From JBCCTX01 sp965263105 (lineage in GTDB: Bacteria; Bacteroidota; Bacteroidia; J057), in the NCBI GenBank assembly GCA_965263105.1, contig CBDHGL010000003.1:1302001-1366000 (forward strand): 64,000 nt of DNA, given 5' to 3'. Shown one piece after another: positions 26,611-37,000 of the stretch. Within the stretch, counting starts at the first letter, position 1. The number at the start of each line of letters is the position of its first letter. A model generated the notes under the pieces. That model did not search any database. It was not told where the DNA came from and saw only the letters and a list, made by a program, of their open reading frames with translations. A program made the position numbers and the translations under genes.

Positions 26611-27762
26611 ATGAGAAACCTAGGTAAAGCTGTAGGAAAATTAGGATTGTGTATATCCCTATTTCTTTTGCTAGGGCTATCTGGCCTGTTAGGTCAAGAT
26701 CGAATATTTACCCTAGATGGGAGAAGTATCCCGTGTAAAATTAACACAATAGACAAGAAAATTGACTATCAGATATTTACAAATCTTTCCGGCCCAAAAT
26801 ATTTGATTAAGGCCAAAGAGGTTGCATTCATTGTATACGAAAACGGGGATATACAAGCCTTTAAAAAGAAGAAGCGGAAATATATCCCTTTTCAGTTAGA
26901 GAATTACGACCTGATTTTATTATCGGCTAAGAGTTTTTTTCCTGTTGATGAAATGCAAATAAGCTCAAATGGATTATCTGGTATTTCTTTATCAGAGGAA
27001 GCTCATCCCAGGCTCCAGTTTAATCGCAAGGAGGTATTAGGTGTATGGGATCGGAATAAAGAATTTAAGGCAATGGATGCTCATGAGCTAATTAGGGATG
27101 CCTTGTTCGCTACTCCGCTACCTGTTCAAATTTTCCCTCGTAAAATGTTACCGAGAGACGATTCCTTTTCAGAAATTGAAAGTGTCTTTAGGGCTAATGT
27201 ATCCTTTGATACAAGCTCTGTACCTGAACCTGTCTTCGAGCAGCCTAAGGTTTTCGAAATCGATGAAGATGAGTTCAAGCGCAAGGCCGTTGCCAAGGTT
27301 AGTCGACTCACCCAATATATAAGCCTTATTTCTGATAAAGAGACACCCATAAATAATGCGGATAGGGCAATCAATGAAGCGCTTATTCTCTTTGTGTCCG
27401 ATACTTGCATTGTCCAGGTTAGCAGTATTAAGAAGCCCCAATCCAAACCCAGAGAGGAATATATTAGAAGGTATTTACAGAATTTGAAATCTCTTTTGTA
27501 CGACAAAGTAGAAATCGAGTGGGCGGATATTAACTATGTAAGTGACCTAAAGAAAGACCCTGGAGGAAATTACTGGGGAATGGTTTCATTCCTGCAACGA
27601 TTTAAAGGCTTTAGAGACGGCAAAGTGGCCTATAGTGATAGAGTGACTAAAAATGTAAAGGTTTGGTTCAAAAGTTATGAAAAATTTAATGCAGGTGTAG
27701 CTGAATCCTTATGGGATGTAATGTTGTCCGACATTATGGTGGAACAAACCGAGCTGTATTGA
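26611..27762 (+). CDS. A-type exported protein, copy 3 (paired with Ig/TM-type B protein)
   Basis: This 383-residue protein has a signal peptide ending near GLLGQ (about 29). The N-domain begins QDRIFTLDGRSIPCKI with IDKKIDY and KAKEVAFIVYENG. The C-domain runs from DEDEFKRKAVAKVSRLTQYI through YDKVEIEWADINYVSDL to WDVMLSDIMVEQT. It shares FVSDTCIVQVSSI and SLLYDKVEIEW with copy 4 at 37728 and is clearly closer to it than to copies 1 and 2. The linker (about 170-215) is short and variable. The B-type gene follows after 63 bp, then giant T9SS cargo. Unknown function; the A/B/C gene order argues for one shared complex or pathway. Confidence 0.75.
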   Translation: MRNLGKAVGKLGLCISLFLLLGLSGLLGQDRIFTLDGRSIPCKINTIDKKIDYQIFTNLSGPKYLIKAKEVAFIVYENGDIQAFKKKKRKYIPFQLENYDLILLSAKSFFPVDEMQISSNGLSGISLSEEAHPRLQFNRKEVLGVWDRNKEFKAMDAHELIRDALFATPLPVQIFPRKMLPRDDSFSEIESVFRANVSFDTSSVPEPVFEQPKVFEIDEDEFKRKAVAKVSRLTQYISLISDKETPINNADRAINEALILFVSDTCIVQVSSIKKPQSKPREEYIRRYLQNLKSLLYDKVEIEWADINYVSDLKKDPGGNYWGMVSFLQRFKGFRDGKVAYSDRVTKNVKVWFKSYEKFNAGVAESLWDVMLSDIMVEQTELY

Positions 27763-27825
27763 TGACAAAATGCTGATTAGACCGTCTTATAATAGATGGA
27801 GCTTTAAAATGGGTGATTTACCTGT

Positions 27826-29010
27826 ATGAAATACCTTTATTCTTTCCTGCTTGCTTGCACATTCTTATTGGCGACTTATTCTGTAAAAGGTCAAAATTTA
27901 ACGATACAGGATAGGTTGGAAATAATCTTGCAATCCAAACAAATTATCAGGGAATACGAAATTCTACTGAATAACTTATCCGATTTTGAAACCACGGAAA
28001 CCATAGGGAATATTTTGATCCGGAACAGCTACACTTCGGGCAGGAATCAAATCTTTTTTAATAGTGGGGTAATTCTGGAAGATGATATTCATCCCCTACG
28101 GACGAGGGGTTTGCTTTCTCCTGAAGACGTTGAAGTCCAGCAATATTTACAGGACTTCACCCTTTTCTATGCAAAAACGAGCCAGCGGACTATCAGTTTT
28201 GAGAATATAAGAGAGCTTAGTGATGTTGAAGAAGGCCAATACAAATACTTAAGGGTTTATTTTGAAAGTACTTTTTCTGGGACACATAAGGAGGTCAAAG
28301 AAGCCTACCAAATGACTAAACGTGTAGCGGAGATTCGGATTGAAAAAGATGGAAGTCGCTGGAGACCCTACATAGCTGGTATCGATTATTATAAGGATCC
28401 GGAAGAAAGTACACTCGAAATAGTAGAACCTGATACTAGTACGAACCCTCTGCCAGAAGAAGTAACTGTATTTACTCCGGTGGAGGATAATACTCAAATA
28501 GAAGAAGATCCTGTAGAAACTACCGAAACACCGGGTGAGATTGAGGTCCCTGAGGAGACTCCTCAGGAGAACGGGATAACCTTTGATAAAACCCAGGCCT
28601 ACCAATTTACCTATCCCAATGTGGCCACGGTAAAGAAGCCTGGGGCAAATCTGGCCATCACGTGGATGAATCAACAGAAATTGCCGGGTCCTATTGAGTT
28701 GAAACTCATTAGGAATGGGAAAGTAATAAAGACCTTGTTGCCTCAGTTTTATGGTACCTCTTTTGGCTGGAATATTGAGAAGAGCACCAAAAGTGGTACG
28801 TACCAACTAGAGGTAAGAAGTAAAGAGGATCCCGAATCCTATGGGCTGAGCCCCAAGTTTAAGATTAAATCTCGCTTTCCTTTATGGCTAATTATAGGTC
28901 TTCCAGTGGCCCTGGGGGGCATTACTGCGATCCTTCTGGCCCAGGATGGTGGGGGAGGAGGGAATCCACCTGATAACCGACTTCCTCCAGCCCCAGACCC
29001 CGATAATTAA
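27826..29010 (+). CDS. Short B-type protein: B domain, Ig-like domain, C-terminal membrane helix (copy 3)
   Basis: This 394-residue protein has a signal peptide ending near SVKGQ (about 23). Residues 25-190 hold the same B domain as the TPR proteins (ILIRNSYTSGRNQIFF, the paired Y-L-Q-x-F-x-L-F-Y block, MTKRVAEIR). An acidic Pro/Glu/Thr linker (about 200-250) follows. Residues 255-345 look like a Kre9/KNH-type Ig-like domain (FTYPNVATVKKPGANLAITW, SGTYQLEV). Then comes a membrane helix (about 350-370, PLWLIIGLPVALGGITAILLA) and a Gly/Pro/Asp tail. Thus the TPR array of copies 1 and 2 is replaced by an Ig domain and membrane anchor. It ends 10 bp before the C-protein gene. Confidence 0.72.
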   Translation: MKYLYSFLLACTFLLATYSVKGQNLTIQDRLEIILQSKQIIREYEILLNNLSDFETTETIGNILIRNSYTSGRNQIFFNSGVILEDDIHPLRTRGLLSPEDVEVQQYLQDFTLFYAKTSQRTISFENIRELSDVEEGQYKYLRVYFESTFSGTHKEVKEAYQMTKRVAEIRIEKDGSRWRPYIAGIDYYKDPEESTLEIVEPDTSTNPLPEEVTVFTPVEDNTQIEEDPVETTETPGEIEVPEETPQENGITFDKTQAYQFTYPNVATVKKPGANLAITWMNQQKLPGPIELKLIRNGKVIKTLLPQFYGTSFGWNIEKSTKSGTYQLEVRSKEDPESYGLSPKFKIKSRFPLWLIIGLPVALGGITAILLAQDGGGGGNPPDNRLPPAPDPDN

Positions 29011-29020
29011 TGGAAACACA

Positions 29021-32000
29021 ATGAAAGTATTCCTTAGAGCTGTATGTACATCCTTCCTTTTGCTCCCTCTTGGACTTTTAGCCCAACAAAGCATTGTTGT
29101 AACGGATAACAATGGAGTTGGGACAGGTACAACTACCTGGGAGGCTGAAAATACCTATATCCTGAGCGGCCCGGTTTATGTAAATCCTGGGGATGTACTT
29201 ACTATTGAGCCAGGAACGGTGATCAAGGGGCGATACAGTCCCGTTGCTGGTGATAATGCCATGCTCATCGTTAGTCCTGGCGCCAAGATTATCGCAGAAG
29301 GGCGGGAAAATCTTCCAATAATTTTCACTTCCGAAGGAGATGACCTTGATTTCATTGGGCCCTCCAGTTGTGCCAGGGCAAATATCACCTACCTCTCTGA
29401 TGTGGAGTTTGAATCTACAAATGGGTGGGGACCGGTTGAGCGCGACCAGGCAAATGGCACCATTCTTCCTAATGATGGACCTCGTATTCAAATGGGAGGG
29501 AGAGTCTATATTAAGGGCCTTGGGGTTCATGCAAGTGATCCTGACCCCCCAAATCCTATTTCCAATACAGATACTGATATATCTAGAATAATATTCGATC
29601 TTGATGGTGAATACGATATTTTTAGAAGTGATGTAGGGGCTCAGGATGACAAGGAATTTGATTTATTTGGAAATCCTACGGCCCTGTCTATAGAATTTGT
29701 TGTATTAGTTGATGGAGCCATCAAATTTACTTCTGGGCTAATCCAAGCAGGAGATCCGGTACAATTCGTTGAAGTCGATGTGAGTGGGGCCGACCAATTG
29801 GAACTTCAGATACTTAATGGTGGATCTGTTAATGAAACAATAGATGGAAATAGGAAAAGAACGGACCACGGGAACTGGGGAAATGCTCGGCTTTTGACCT
29901 GTACGAATGATGGAGCTATTCTATTTGAGAATATTGATCCTGCTCCGTTAGAAAATGGCCTCTGGGGAGGCTTAGTCCTTTTGGGAAATGCTCCTTCAAA
30001 TGCCCCACTTGCTTCCAGGAAGATTGCAGGTCTCCCCACTGATGATCGCAATACCTATGGGGGGAATGCTGAAGAAGATAATTCAGGCATATTAAGATAT
30101 GTATCCATTCGCCATGGTGGGGGATTTCTAAATATGGGTGATAACATTAAAGCCAATGGGCTTACCCTCGCTGGAGTAGGGTCCTCAACTACCGTGGAAT
30201 ACGTGGATGTTTTCTCCAGTTTTGATGACGGTATTGAGCTTTGCGGAGGAACTGTCAATGCACGGTACCTTTCTATGGCATTTTCCGGAGATGACAGCTA
30301 TGATATCGACCAGGGCTATCAAGGGTGGGGGCAGTTTTGGTTTTCTATCCAAAACCCGGGCTCTGATGTAGGTATTTCCCATGATGGAGGGGATCGGAAT
30401 CTGGTAGTGAATCCCATTACCCAACCTAAAATTGTAAATGCCACCCTAATTGGAGGGGGAGCAGATAGTGATAATCGCTTTGGGATGATATTTTCCGATG
30501 GCGCTGGAGGAAGGTATGGTAATTCCATCATCGCTGATTTTAATTCAGGGGTTAGGATGGAGTATACAGGAGGCAACAATGATAGCTATACTCGTTACAA
30601 TAATGAAGACCTGGTGCTAAGAGGGAATCTGTTCTGGAACATAGGTTTTATTGGAGCGGAATGCAATGAGTTGATTCTCCCAAGTCCTTCTGCTCCGGAA
30701 GAGATTAGCCAAGAGTTGAAAGGCTATTTTGAATCTGCTAACAATGTATACAACAATCCTGTATTTGAAACCTTTAACGGAAGTAGCTACGCTCCTGAAA
30801 AAAGAGCTCTTTACCCAATTCCTGCAGTCGGTGGTTTTGCATATAGAGACATTGAACCCCTCCCAACTGATGGAGCTGGAGCAAATTTTTTAGAACGAGT
30901 CCCCTACAAAGGCGCTTTTGGCTCAGAAATGTGGCTAGAACGTTGGTCAGCTTTGGACGCATATGGCTTTTTGGGGCAAAATGGGGGAAATGAGAATCCC
31001 AATACCTTAAAAGCAGATTTGGTATTTGAAAACCTTCCTGTTCTCCTGGATATCCTTGAACCTGGACAAGAGATTACCTTAAGCTTTGACATAAAAAATG
31101 ATGGGGAATTTAACTCTGAGGCTACAAATGTGGAGGTCTTTTTGGAGAGTTCAAGTGCAATTCTAGGAAGCCAAGAGGTTCGGGCATTGAAAAAAGGAGA
31201 ATCTATTACCAATATTTCTCTGGTTTTTAATCTCCCCGCTGATGCAGATGCCAGTGATGCATTCTTATTAAAGCTTGATACAGCCGGTTTAGTAGAAGAA
31301 GAAAATGAAGGTAATAACGAAGTAAGATTTCCATTTATCATTAATCAGCCAGAGCTTCCGGATTTGGAAATATCCAATCTCAGTGCAAACCCTAATCCCA
31401 CAACCTTGGGGTCTACTGTTACCGTTAACTTTGATGTGACGAACAATGGAGAGATAAATTCGGGGGCAGTAGCTATACAAACTAGCTTGGATGAGACCGT
31501 GCTCAATACAACTCCCCCTAACATTTCCAGTATTGAAGCCGGAGCCACTCGGTCCTTTTCCCGAAATGTGACCATTCCTACTAATATTTCTCCTGGTGAA
31601 TTCTCCCTAAGTGTTCTCTTGGATCCAGATAATGCCATTGAGGAAGGGGATGAGGATAATAATGAAGCTTCGGTTAAGTTAGAGATACCCGCAAATCTAC
31701 CTGACTTGGTAATAAGGGATTTATCCCCAGAAGTAAATTCTGTACAGGCTGGGGAACTATTTTTCCTTACGTTTACCGCCGAGAATGCAGGAAGCGCTGA
31801 ATCAGGGCCTATAGATGTACTCGTCCGCTTGAGTACAGGAGAAATTATTGCAACCAATACCCTTTCCAGTCTTTCCGGTGGGGGAAATAGCCTAGTTCAA
31901 TTGCAAGTAGCCATTCCAGCTAGTATTACAGATACGGAGGTTACCTTGGAGGTGATTCTAGACCCTGAAAACAAGATCATTGAAGAAAATGAAGACAACA

Positions 32001-34015
32001 ACGGCCAATCGGTCCAGTTGACGGTAATCCCTACGGAGCGGATGTTCCCAGATCTTACCTTAGAGATGACTCAGCCTCTTGAAGATACCATCACAGTGAC
32101 AGCAGGCCAGGCATTTAACGTAAGTATTCGGGTGGGAAATATTGGGGATTCCCTAGCACCTGAGAACCAGATCAGATTTACCTTTAATGACAGGACGGTA
32201 GATACCCTCATACAGGCGGAACTTCCTGTATTATCCGTTCGATTATTAGAGAATAATTCCATTTTTGTGCCCTCTGCCACTCCTGCTGGATTTTATGCTT
32301 TTGTAGCCAAGGTTGATGCTAAAGAGGAAATTGTTGAAAAAAGTGAAAGCAACAATGCAGATACCCTAATCGTCGTCGTCAAAGAGGGCAATGGGGGGGA
32401 GGACCTTTCTATTACTCTCACGGATTTCCCTTCCTTTCATACAATGCGTGAGGAGGCTTCTAGCACCCCCAATATTACAGTGTCCCACCCAGAACGGGTA
32501 AGCAGGGTCGTATTTGCCCATAAGCATATTTCTGCCCCTTTAGTAGAAAGTTCCTTTACTGTAACGGAATTACCCATTACGGAGGATGGAGTTTATTCAG
32601 CCAGTTTTGCGGATTCAGAAGTAGGTCCCATTGGGATTACCTACTTTTTTAGGGTTTTTGGGACCAACGGAGAAGAAGTCCAATCCGAATTGGGACACAC
32701 CCACCTGCGATATAATGGGGATGGGCTTACTTTACCATCGATTAAAACAGGTAATCAGGTAGAGAATTATCAGATCTTAGCCATCCCCTTGAACTTGGAC
32801 AATAAGACGGTACAAGACGTATTTTTAGATGACATAGGAAGCGATGAAGAGCAGACTCGATGGCGTCTCATGCAGTACAATGGAAGTAGAACCTTAGATC
32901 TTACTGCTGCAACTAATGTCTTACCTGGTCGTAGCTATTGGCTGCTTACCGTGAATTCCGCTACCATTGATACGGGACCGGGAACTACTGTACAGGCGAC
33001 AGAAATAGATCCTGCAGCCTTTACCCTAACTACCCAACATACTCAAGTGGGGAACCCTTATAATTTCCCCATCCTATGGGAGGATATCCTCACGGCAAAT
33101 GATAATCCTGAAGGCTTGACTTTTACTACCTATAATAACGGTTATGTAGAAGATACCCGTCTGGAAGCCTTTGAAGGGGGCTTTATTCAATCAAACACCA
33201 CGCCTCTGCCCTTAGCCATACCAGTTTTCAAAAATCCCGATGTAAATCGTTTAGCGGCACCTCAGCCTAACCCCATTAATGCTCAGGAATGGTATCTGCC
33301 TTTCTTTCTGGAGTCTGGAGATCTGGTCCATAAGGTAGGGGGGATAGGCATGCATCCTGCAGCTTCACAGGGTTTTGATTTGAGAGATGTAGAGGGCTTC
33401 CCCCGTTTTGAAACCTTTTTGGATTTTTATTTTCCGGAGGAAAACCACCCCTATGAGCGGATGGCAAAAAACTTTGTTTCCCCCCAGGAACAATACTCCT
33501 GGGATATGGTTATAAATTCTAATACGGGAAATCCTATTCTCCTTAGTTGGGAGAATGAAGGATTTGGAGAGAATGATCGTCAATTGTGGTTGGAAGATCT
33601 GGATCGGGGAATTGTTTATGATATGCGGGCAGAAAATATGCTTAGATTACCTCTAGGTGCTGAAGAAGGACATTTTAGCATTCACTATGGAGACCTTGCT
33701 TTTGTAAAAACCCAGGTAAATAAGTTAGAACCCTGGATAGGCGTTCCCTTTCCCAATCCAATGGAGGATCGAGTGAACTTTCGGGTGATACATCCTGAAA
33801 ATACCCCCCAAATACAAGTATCAGCAAAATTGTATAATGCTATTGGAGCAGAAGTAGCGAGTCAAAATTGGGAAGAAGGGAACAGATACCTGTTTAAATG
33901 GGATTTGGCAAAGGCTAAATTGGCCAAAGGAATCTATATCTACCGTATCCAGGTTCTTTCTGATGGGTCTCTATTTAGTAAAGAAGGAAGATTATTAAAA
34001 AATGATGGAAATTAA
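29021..34015 (+). CDS. Giant T9SS-secreted protein C, copy 1 (beta-helix, NPCBM, CARDB-like repeats, type A CTD)
   Basis: From the ATG at 29021 this gives 1664 residues; a frame open from 28946 lacks a signal peptide, which begins at MKVFLRAVCTSF. An early beta-helix part (VLTIEPGTVIKGR) is interrupted by an NPCBM-like carbohydrate-binding module (about 105-285: NGWGPVERDQANG, KGLGVHASD, DHGNWGNARL). The beta-helix then resumes (YVSIRHGGG, DDGIELCGGTVNA). About 640-1110 holds four CARDB/Ig-like repeats (PDLEISNLSANPNP, PDLVIRDLSPE). A C-terminal part ends in the type A T9SS sorting domain (FPNPMEDRVNF, AKGIYIYRIQV). Exported through T9SS and probably anchored on the surface, where the NPCBM may bind glycan. 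Same gene order as the 40137 paralogue: 10 bp behind a short B gene. Confidence 0.85.
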   Translation: MKVFLRAVCTSFLLLPLGLLAQQSIVVTDNNGVGTGTTTWEAENTYILSGPVYVNPGDVLTIEPGTVIKGRYSPVAGDNAMLIVSPGAKIIAEGRENLPIIFTSEGDDLDFIGPSSCARANITYLSDVEFESTNGWGPVERDQANGTILPNDGPRIQMGGRVYIKGLGVHASDPDPPNPISNTDTDISRIIFDLDGEYDIFRSDVGAQDDKEFDLFGNPTALSIEFVVLVDGAIKFTSGLIQAGDPVQFVEVDVSGADQLELQILNGGSVNETIDGNRKRTDHGNWGNARLLTCTNDGAILFENIDPAPLENGLWGGLVLLGNAPSNAPLASRKIAGLPTDDRNTYGGNAEEDNSGILRYVSIRHGGGFLNMGDNIKANGLTLAGVGSSTTVEYVDVFSSFDDGIELCGGTVNARYLSMAFSGDDSYDIDQGYQGWGQFWFSIQNPGSDVGISHDGGDRNLVVNPITQPKIVNATLIGGGADSDNRFGMIFSDGAGGRYGNSIIADFNSGVRMEYTGGNNDSYTRYNNEDLVLRGNLFWNIGFIGAECNELILPSPSAPEEISQELKGYFESANNVYNNPVFETFNGSSYAPEKRALYPIPAVGGFAYRDIEPLPTDGAGANFLERVPYKGAFGSEMWLERWSALDAYGFLGQNGGNENPNTLKADLVFENLPVLLDILEPGQEITLSFDIKNDGEFNSEATNVEVFLESSSAILGSQEVRALKKGESITNISLVFNLPADADASDAFLLKLDTAGLVEEENEGNNEVRFPFIINQPELPDLEISNLSANPNPTTLGSTVTVNFDVTNNGEINSGAVAIQTSLDETVLNTTPPNISSIEAGATRSFSRNVTIPTNISPGEFSLSVLLDPDNAIEEGDEDNNEASVKLEIPANLPDLVIRDLSPEVNSVQAGELFFLTFTAENAGSAESGPIDVLVRLSTGEIIATNTLSSLSGGGNSLVQLQVAIPASITDTEVTLEVILDPENKIIEENEDNNGQSVQLTVIPTERMFPDLTLEMTQPLEDTITVTAGQAFNVSIRVGNIGDSLAPENQIRFTFNDRTVDTLIQAELPVLSVRLLENNSIFVPSATPAGFYAFVAKVDAKEEIVEKSESNNADTLIVVVKEGNGGEDLSITLTDFPSFHTMREEASSTPNITVSHPERVSRVVFAHKHISAPLVESSFTVTELPITEDGVYSASFADSEVGPIGITYFFRVFGTNGEEVQSELGHTHLRYNGDGLTLPSIKTGNQVENYQILAIPLNLDNKTVQDVFLDDIGSDEEQTRWRLMQYNGSRTLDLTAATNVLPGRSYWLLTVNSATIDTGPGTTVQATEIDPAAFTLTTQHTQVGNPYNFPILWEDILTANDNPEGLTFTTYNNGYVEDTRLEAFEGGFIQSNTTPLPLAIPVFKNPDVNRLAAPQPNPINAQEWYLPFFLESGDLVHKVGGIGMHPAASQGFDLRDVEGFPRFETFLDFYFPEENHPYERMAKNFVSPQEQYSWDMVINSNTGNPILLSWENEGFGENDRQLWLEDLDRGIVYDMRAENMLRLPLGAEEGHFSIHYGDLAFVKTQVNKLEPWIGVPFPNPMEDRVNFRVIHPENTPQIQVSAKLYNAIGAEVASQNWEEGNRYLFKWDLAKAKLAKGIYIYRIQVLSDGSLFSKEGRLLKNDGN

Positions 34016-34063
34016 TTACCTTACCTGATAATCCAGTAGACCCCAACAATCCATAAAATTTCC

Positions 34064-37000
34064 ATGATAAACAACCTCTACCAAATTGGCAGAATTTCCT
34101 TTCCCTGTTTCGTTTTCCTGGTTATCTGGTCAAATGATTTGATCGGGCAAGATCCTGGAATTAGCCAGGTTTCCCCTGTAGAACCCTTTATAAATGGAAC
34201 TTTTCCCGCCTTTCCCCCTGGCTTAGGCTCTGGGCAGGATGAAGTGGTATATAAAATTGAAAATGCCTTCCCAAATCTGACTTTTACAGATCCTGTAAAG
34301 TTGCTTGAGATGCCTGGTAATAAGTTTATGGTGATCGGAAAATCTGGCCATGTCTGGGTTTTCGACAATCTCCGAAATGTTTCTTCCAAGGTTCAGGTAT
34401 TGAATATAAAGAGCCAGGTAGAAATCGGAGGAGATGGTGGCGTATTGGGAGGGGTATTACACCCTGATTTTGGTCAAGAAGGATCTACCCATAAAGGCCA
34501 CTTTTACTTGTGGTATAGATATACCCCTCAAAAAGGAATAGAAGAGGGGTACGCCTATCTGCGCCTTTCTCGGTTCACTTATGATCCAAGCAAAAACGTG
34601 GTGGACCAGAACTCTGAATTTGTTCTTATCCAACAATTCGATCGGCATGATTGGCATAATGGAGGGGATATGTTTTTTGGGCCCAATGGCCTTCTCTACC
34701 TCTCTATTGGAGATGAAGGAGGGGGAAATGATGAATTTAATGTAACCCAACAAATAGATAAATGGCTTTTTTCTGGAATCTTGAGAATAGATGTAGATGA
34801 ACGTGGAGGAAACTTCAGCCACCCCATACGTCGCCAGCCCAGAAACCAAGCTCAGCCACCACAAGGCTGGCCAAGCAGCTTTACTCAAGGGTATTTTATC
34901 CCCAATGACAATCCTTGGTTGGATGAGTCCGGGGGAGTTTTGGAGGAGTTTTTTGCGCTGGGTACCCGAAGCCCTCATCGGATGACATATGATGAAGAGA
35001 CAGGGGATATTTGGGTAGGAGATGTAGGGCAGAGGACTCAGGAAGAAATTAGCATTGTGGGAAAAGGAGATAACCTGCAATGGCCATACCGAGAAGGGGC
35101 CATTAGCGGTCCCAAAGCTAAGCCTAATAATCTTATCGGAAAGGATAAGGCCCCTATTTATTCTTATGGGAGGCAAGAAGGGGCTTCAGTGATTGGGGGC
35201 TATGTGTATCGTGAAGATAAATTTCCCGAGTTAAAAGGTAAATTTATTTTTGGAGACCATGAGACACAAAACATATCTCTCCTTAGCCCCAATATTGACA
35301 AAACACGTGCTACAATCGAGTTCTTGCTTCGCTTACCTACAGAAGGAGAAAGTCCCAAGGACGGCCTATCTTCTTTTGCCCTGGATAAACAAGGAAATAT
35401 CTACATGCTGGATCTCTTCGGGACAGATATGGACGGAGGGAAAATTAGGAAACTGGTTCGGGAAGGTGGGGAAAATTGGAATGCACCAGAAAAATTATCT
35501 GAGCTAGGGGTATTTAGTAATTTGGATCCACTGATACCAGCAGATTTTCTAATTCCTTATGAGTTAAACGTCCCATTTTGGTCGGATGGGGCCCACAAAA
35601 GGCGATGGATCATTTTACCTAATAAAGGGAATTTCAATGATCCCCAAAATAGGGTAATCTTTAACTCCAAGGAGAACTGGACTTTTCCTGTTGGAACCGT
35701 TCTCATCAAACATTTCGATTTACCCTTGGATTATCGCAATCCTTCTCTTACCCAAAAACTGGAGACCCGCTTTTTCATCTATACCCAAGATGAAAATTCA
35801 TACGGAGTCACCTACAAATGGAACGAGGAAGGAACGGAGGCCTTCCTGTTGCGTGATGGAGAAACAGAAACCTATGCTATTGTCGCTGAGGATGGGTCCT
35901 CAGAAAATTTAGAATGGCTCTATCCCAGTATGGAACAATGTGCCTCCTGTCATAATGAAAATGCGGGTTGGGTATTGGGCGTTAGGACACAACAACTTAA
36001 TAAGGTAATGCAATATCCTGCTTCCAATAGAGAAGCAGATCAACTATTTACCTGGGATTTCTTGGGAATTTTTGACGCTCCTCTTAAAAATAGAAATCAT
36101 TTGATTCATGTAGATCCCTTGACCCTGGAAGGGACAAGTGAAGAGTTTAGAGTTCGTTCTTATCTGGATGCAAATTGTGCCTATTGTCATCGTCCAGGAG
36201 GAGTCTCGGGCGTTTTTGACGCGCGAATTTCAACTCCACTGTATCAAACTAAGATGATTAATGCAGAGGTAGTGAGCAATAATTCTCCCGAAGGAGCCAG
36301 GATTCTTATCCCTGGAGAAGTGGAAAATTCCCACATTTTACACCGATCTATCAGCCTTGAATCCGATGCCATGCCTCCTATCGGGCGTTCTAAAATTGAC
36401 GAACCTTTCATCTCCTTGATGCAAGAGTGGATAAGTAACCTAGACCCCAAATTACCTTCCAATATTTCAGAAAGCTGGTATGTGATTGAATCGGTTGATG
36501 ATGAGGAGGTAATTAGTTTACAGGATAATTCTAAAGAAGAAGAGGCTATTTTTGAAACAAGACCCTATGATCGGCAGGGATCGCAAATATGGTTTCTTCA
36601 AAATATGGGGAATAGGAAATTTACCTTAATTGCCATGCATAGCAACAAGGCTATGGCCTATTCTGCTATGAAGAGTCAAGAGGGCGAGTCTATTGTCCAG
36701 GAAACTTTTCGAGAGTCCCAAGATCAATATTGGTATTTCTTTGCTGTCGGAAACCAGGAGTATGTAATTAGGAACGTTTACAATGGCCTGTACCTTGGGA
36801 AGGAAACAACTTCTAGCCTATCCCTCTGGAAAAGTTCCATTTCTGAGGCCCAGCGCTGGAAACTGCAAATTGCCTCCGATGATTTATTGGAAAGCTGTAC
36901 CAATTCAGAGATTACCTTTCTTTCAGATTTAGATTGGGCAGGGACCCCTGAGAACGGTTGGGGACCGGTGGAACTTGACCAAAGTAATGGAGAAACCGAA

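Noticed and set aside
28946..29020. Upstream extension of the C1 gene
   Set aside because: It overlaps the end of B3 and places the signal peptide 25 residues inside. The ATG at 29021 gives a normal signal peptide and the same 10-bp spacing as in cassette 4.
34457..35176. 239-aa minus-strand ORF
   Set aside because: It is an antisense shadow of the PQQ-dehydrogenase domain of D, whose plus-strand translation is strongly conserved-looking.
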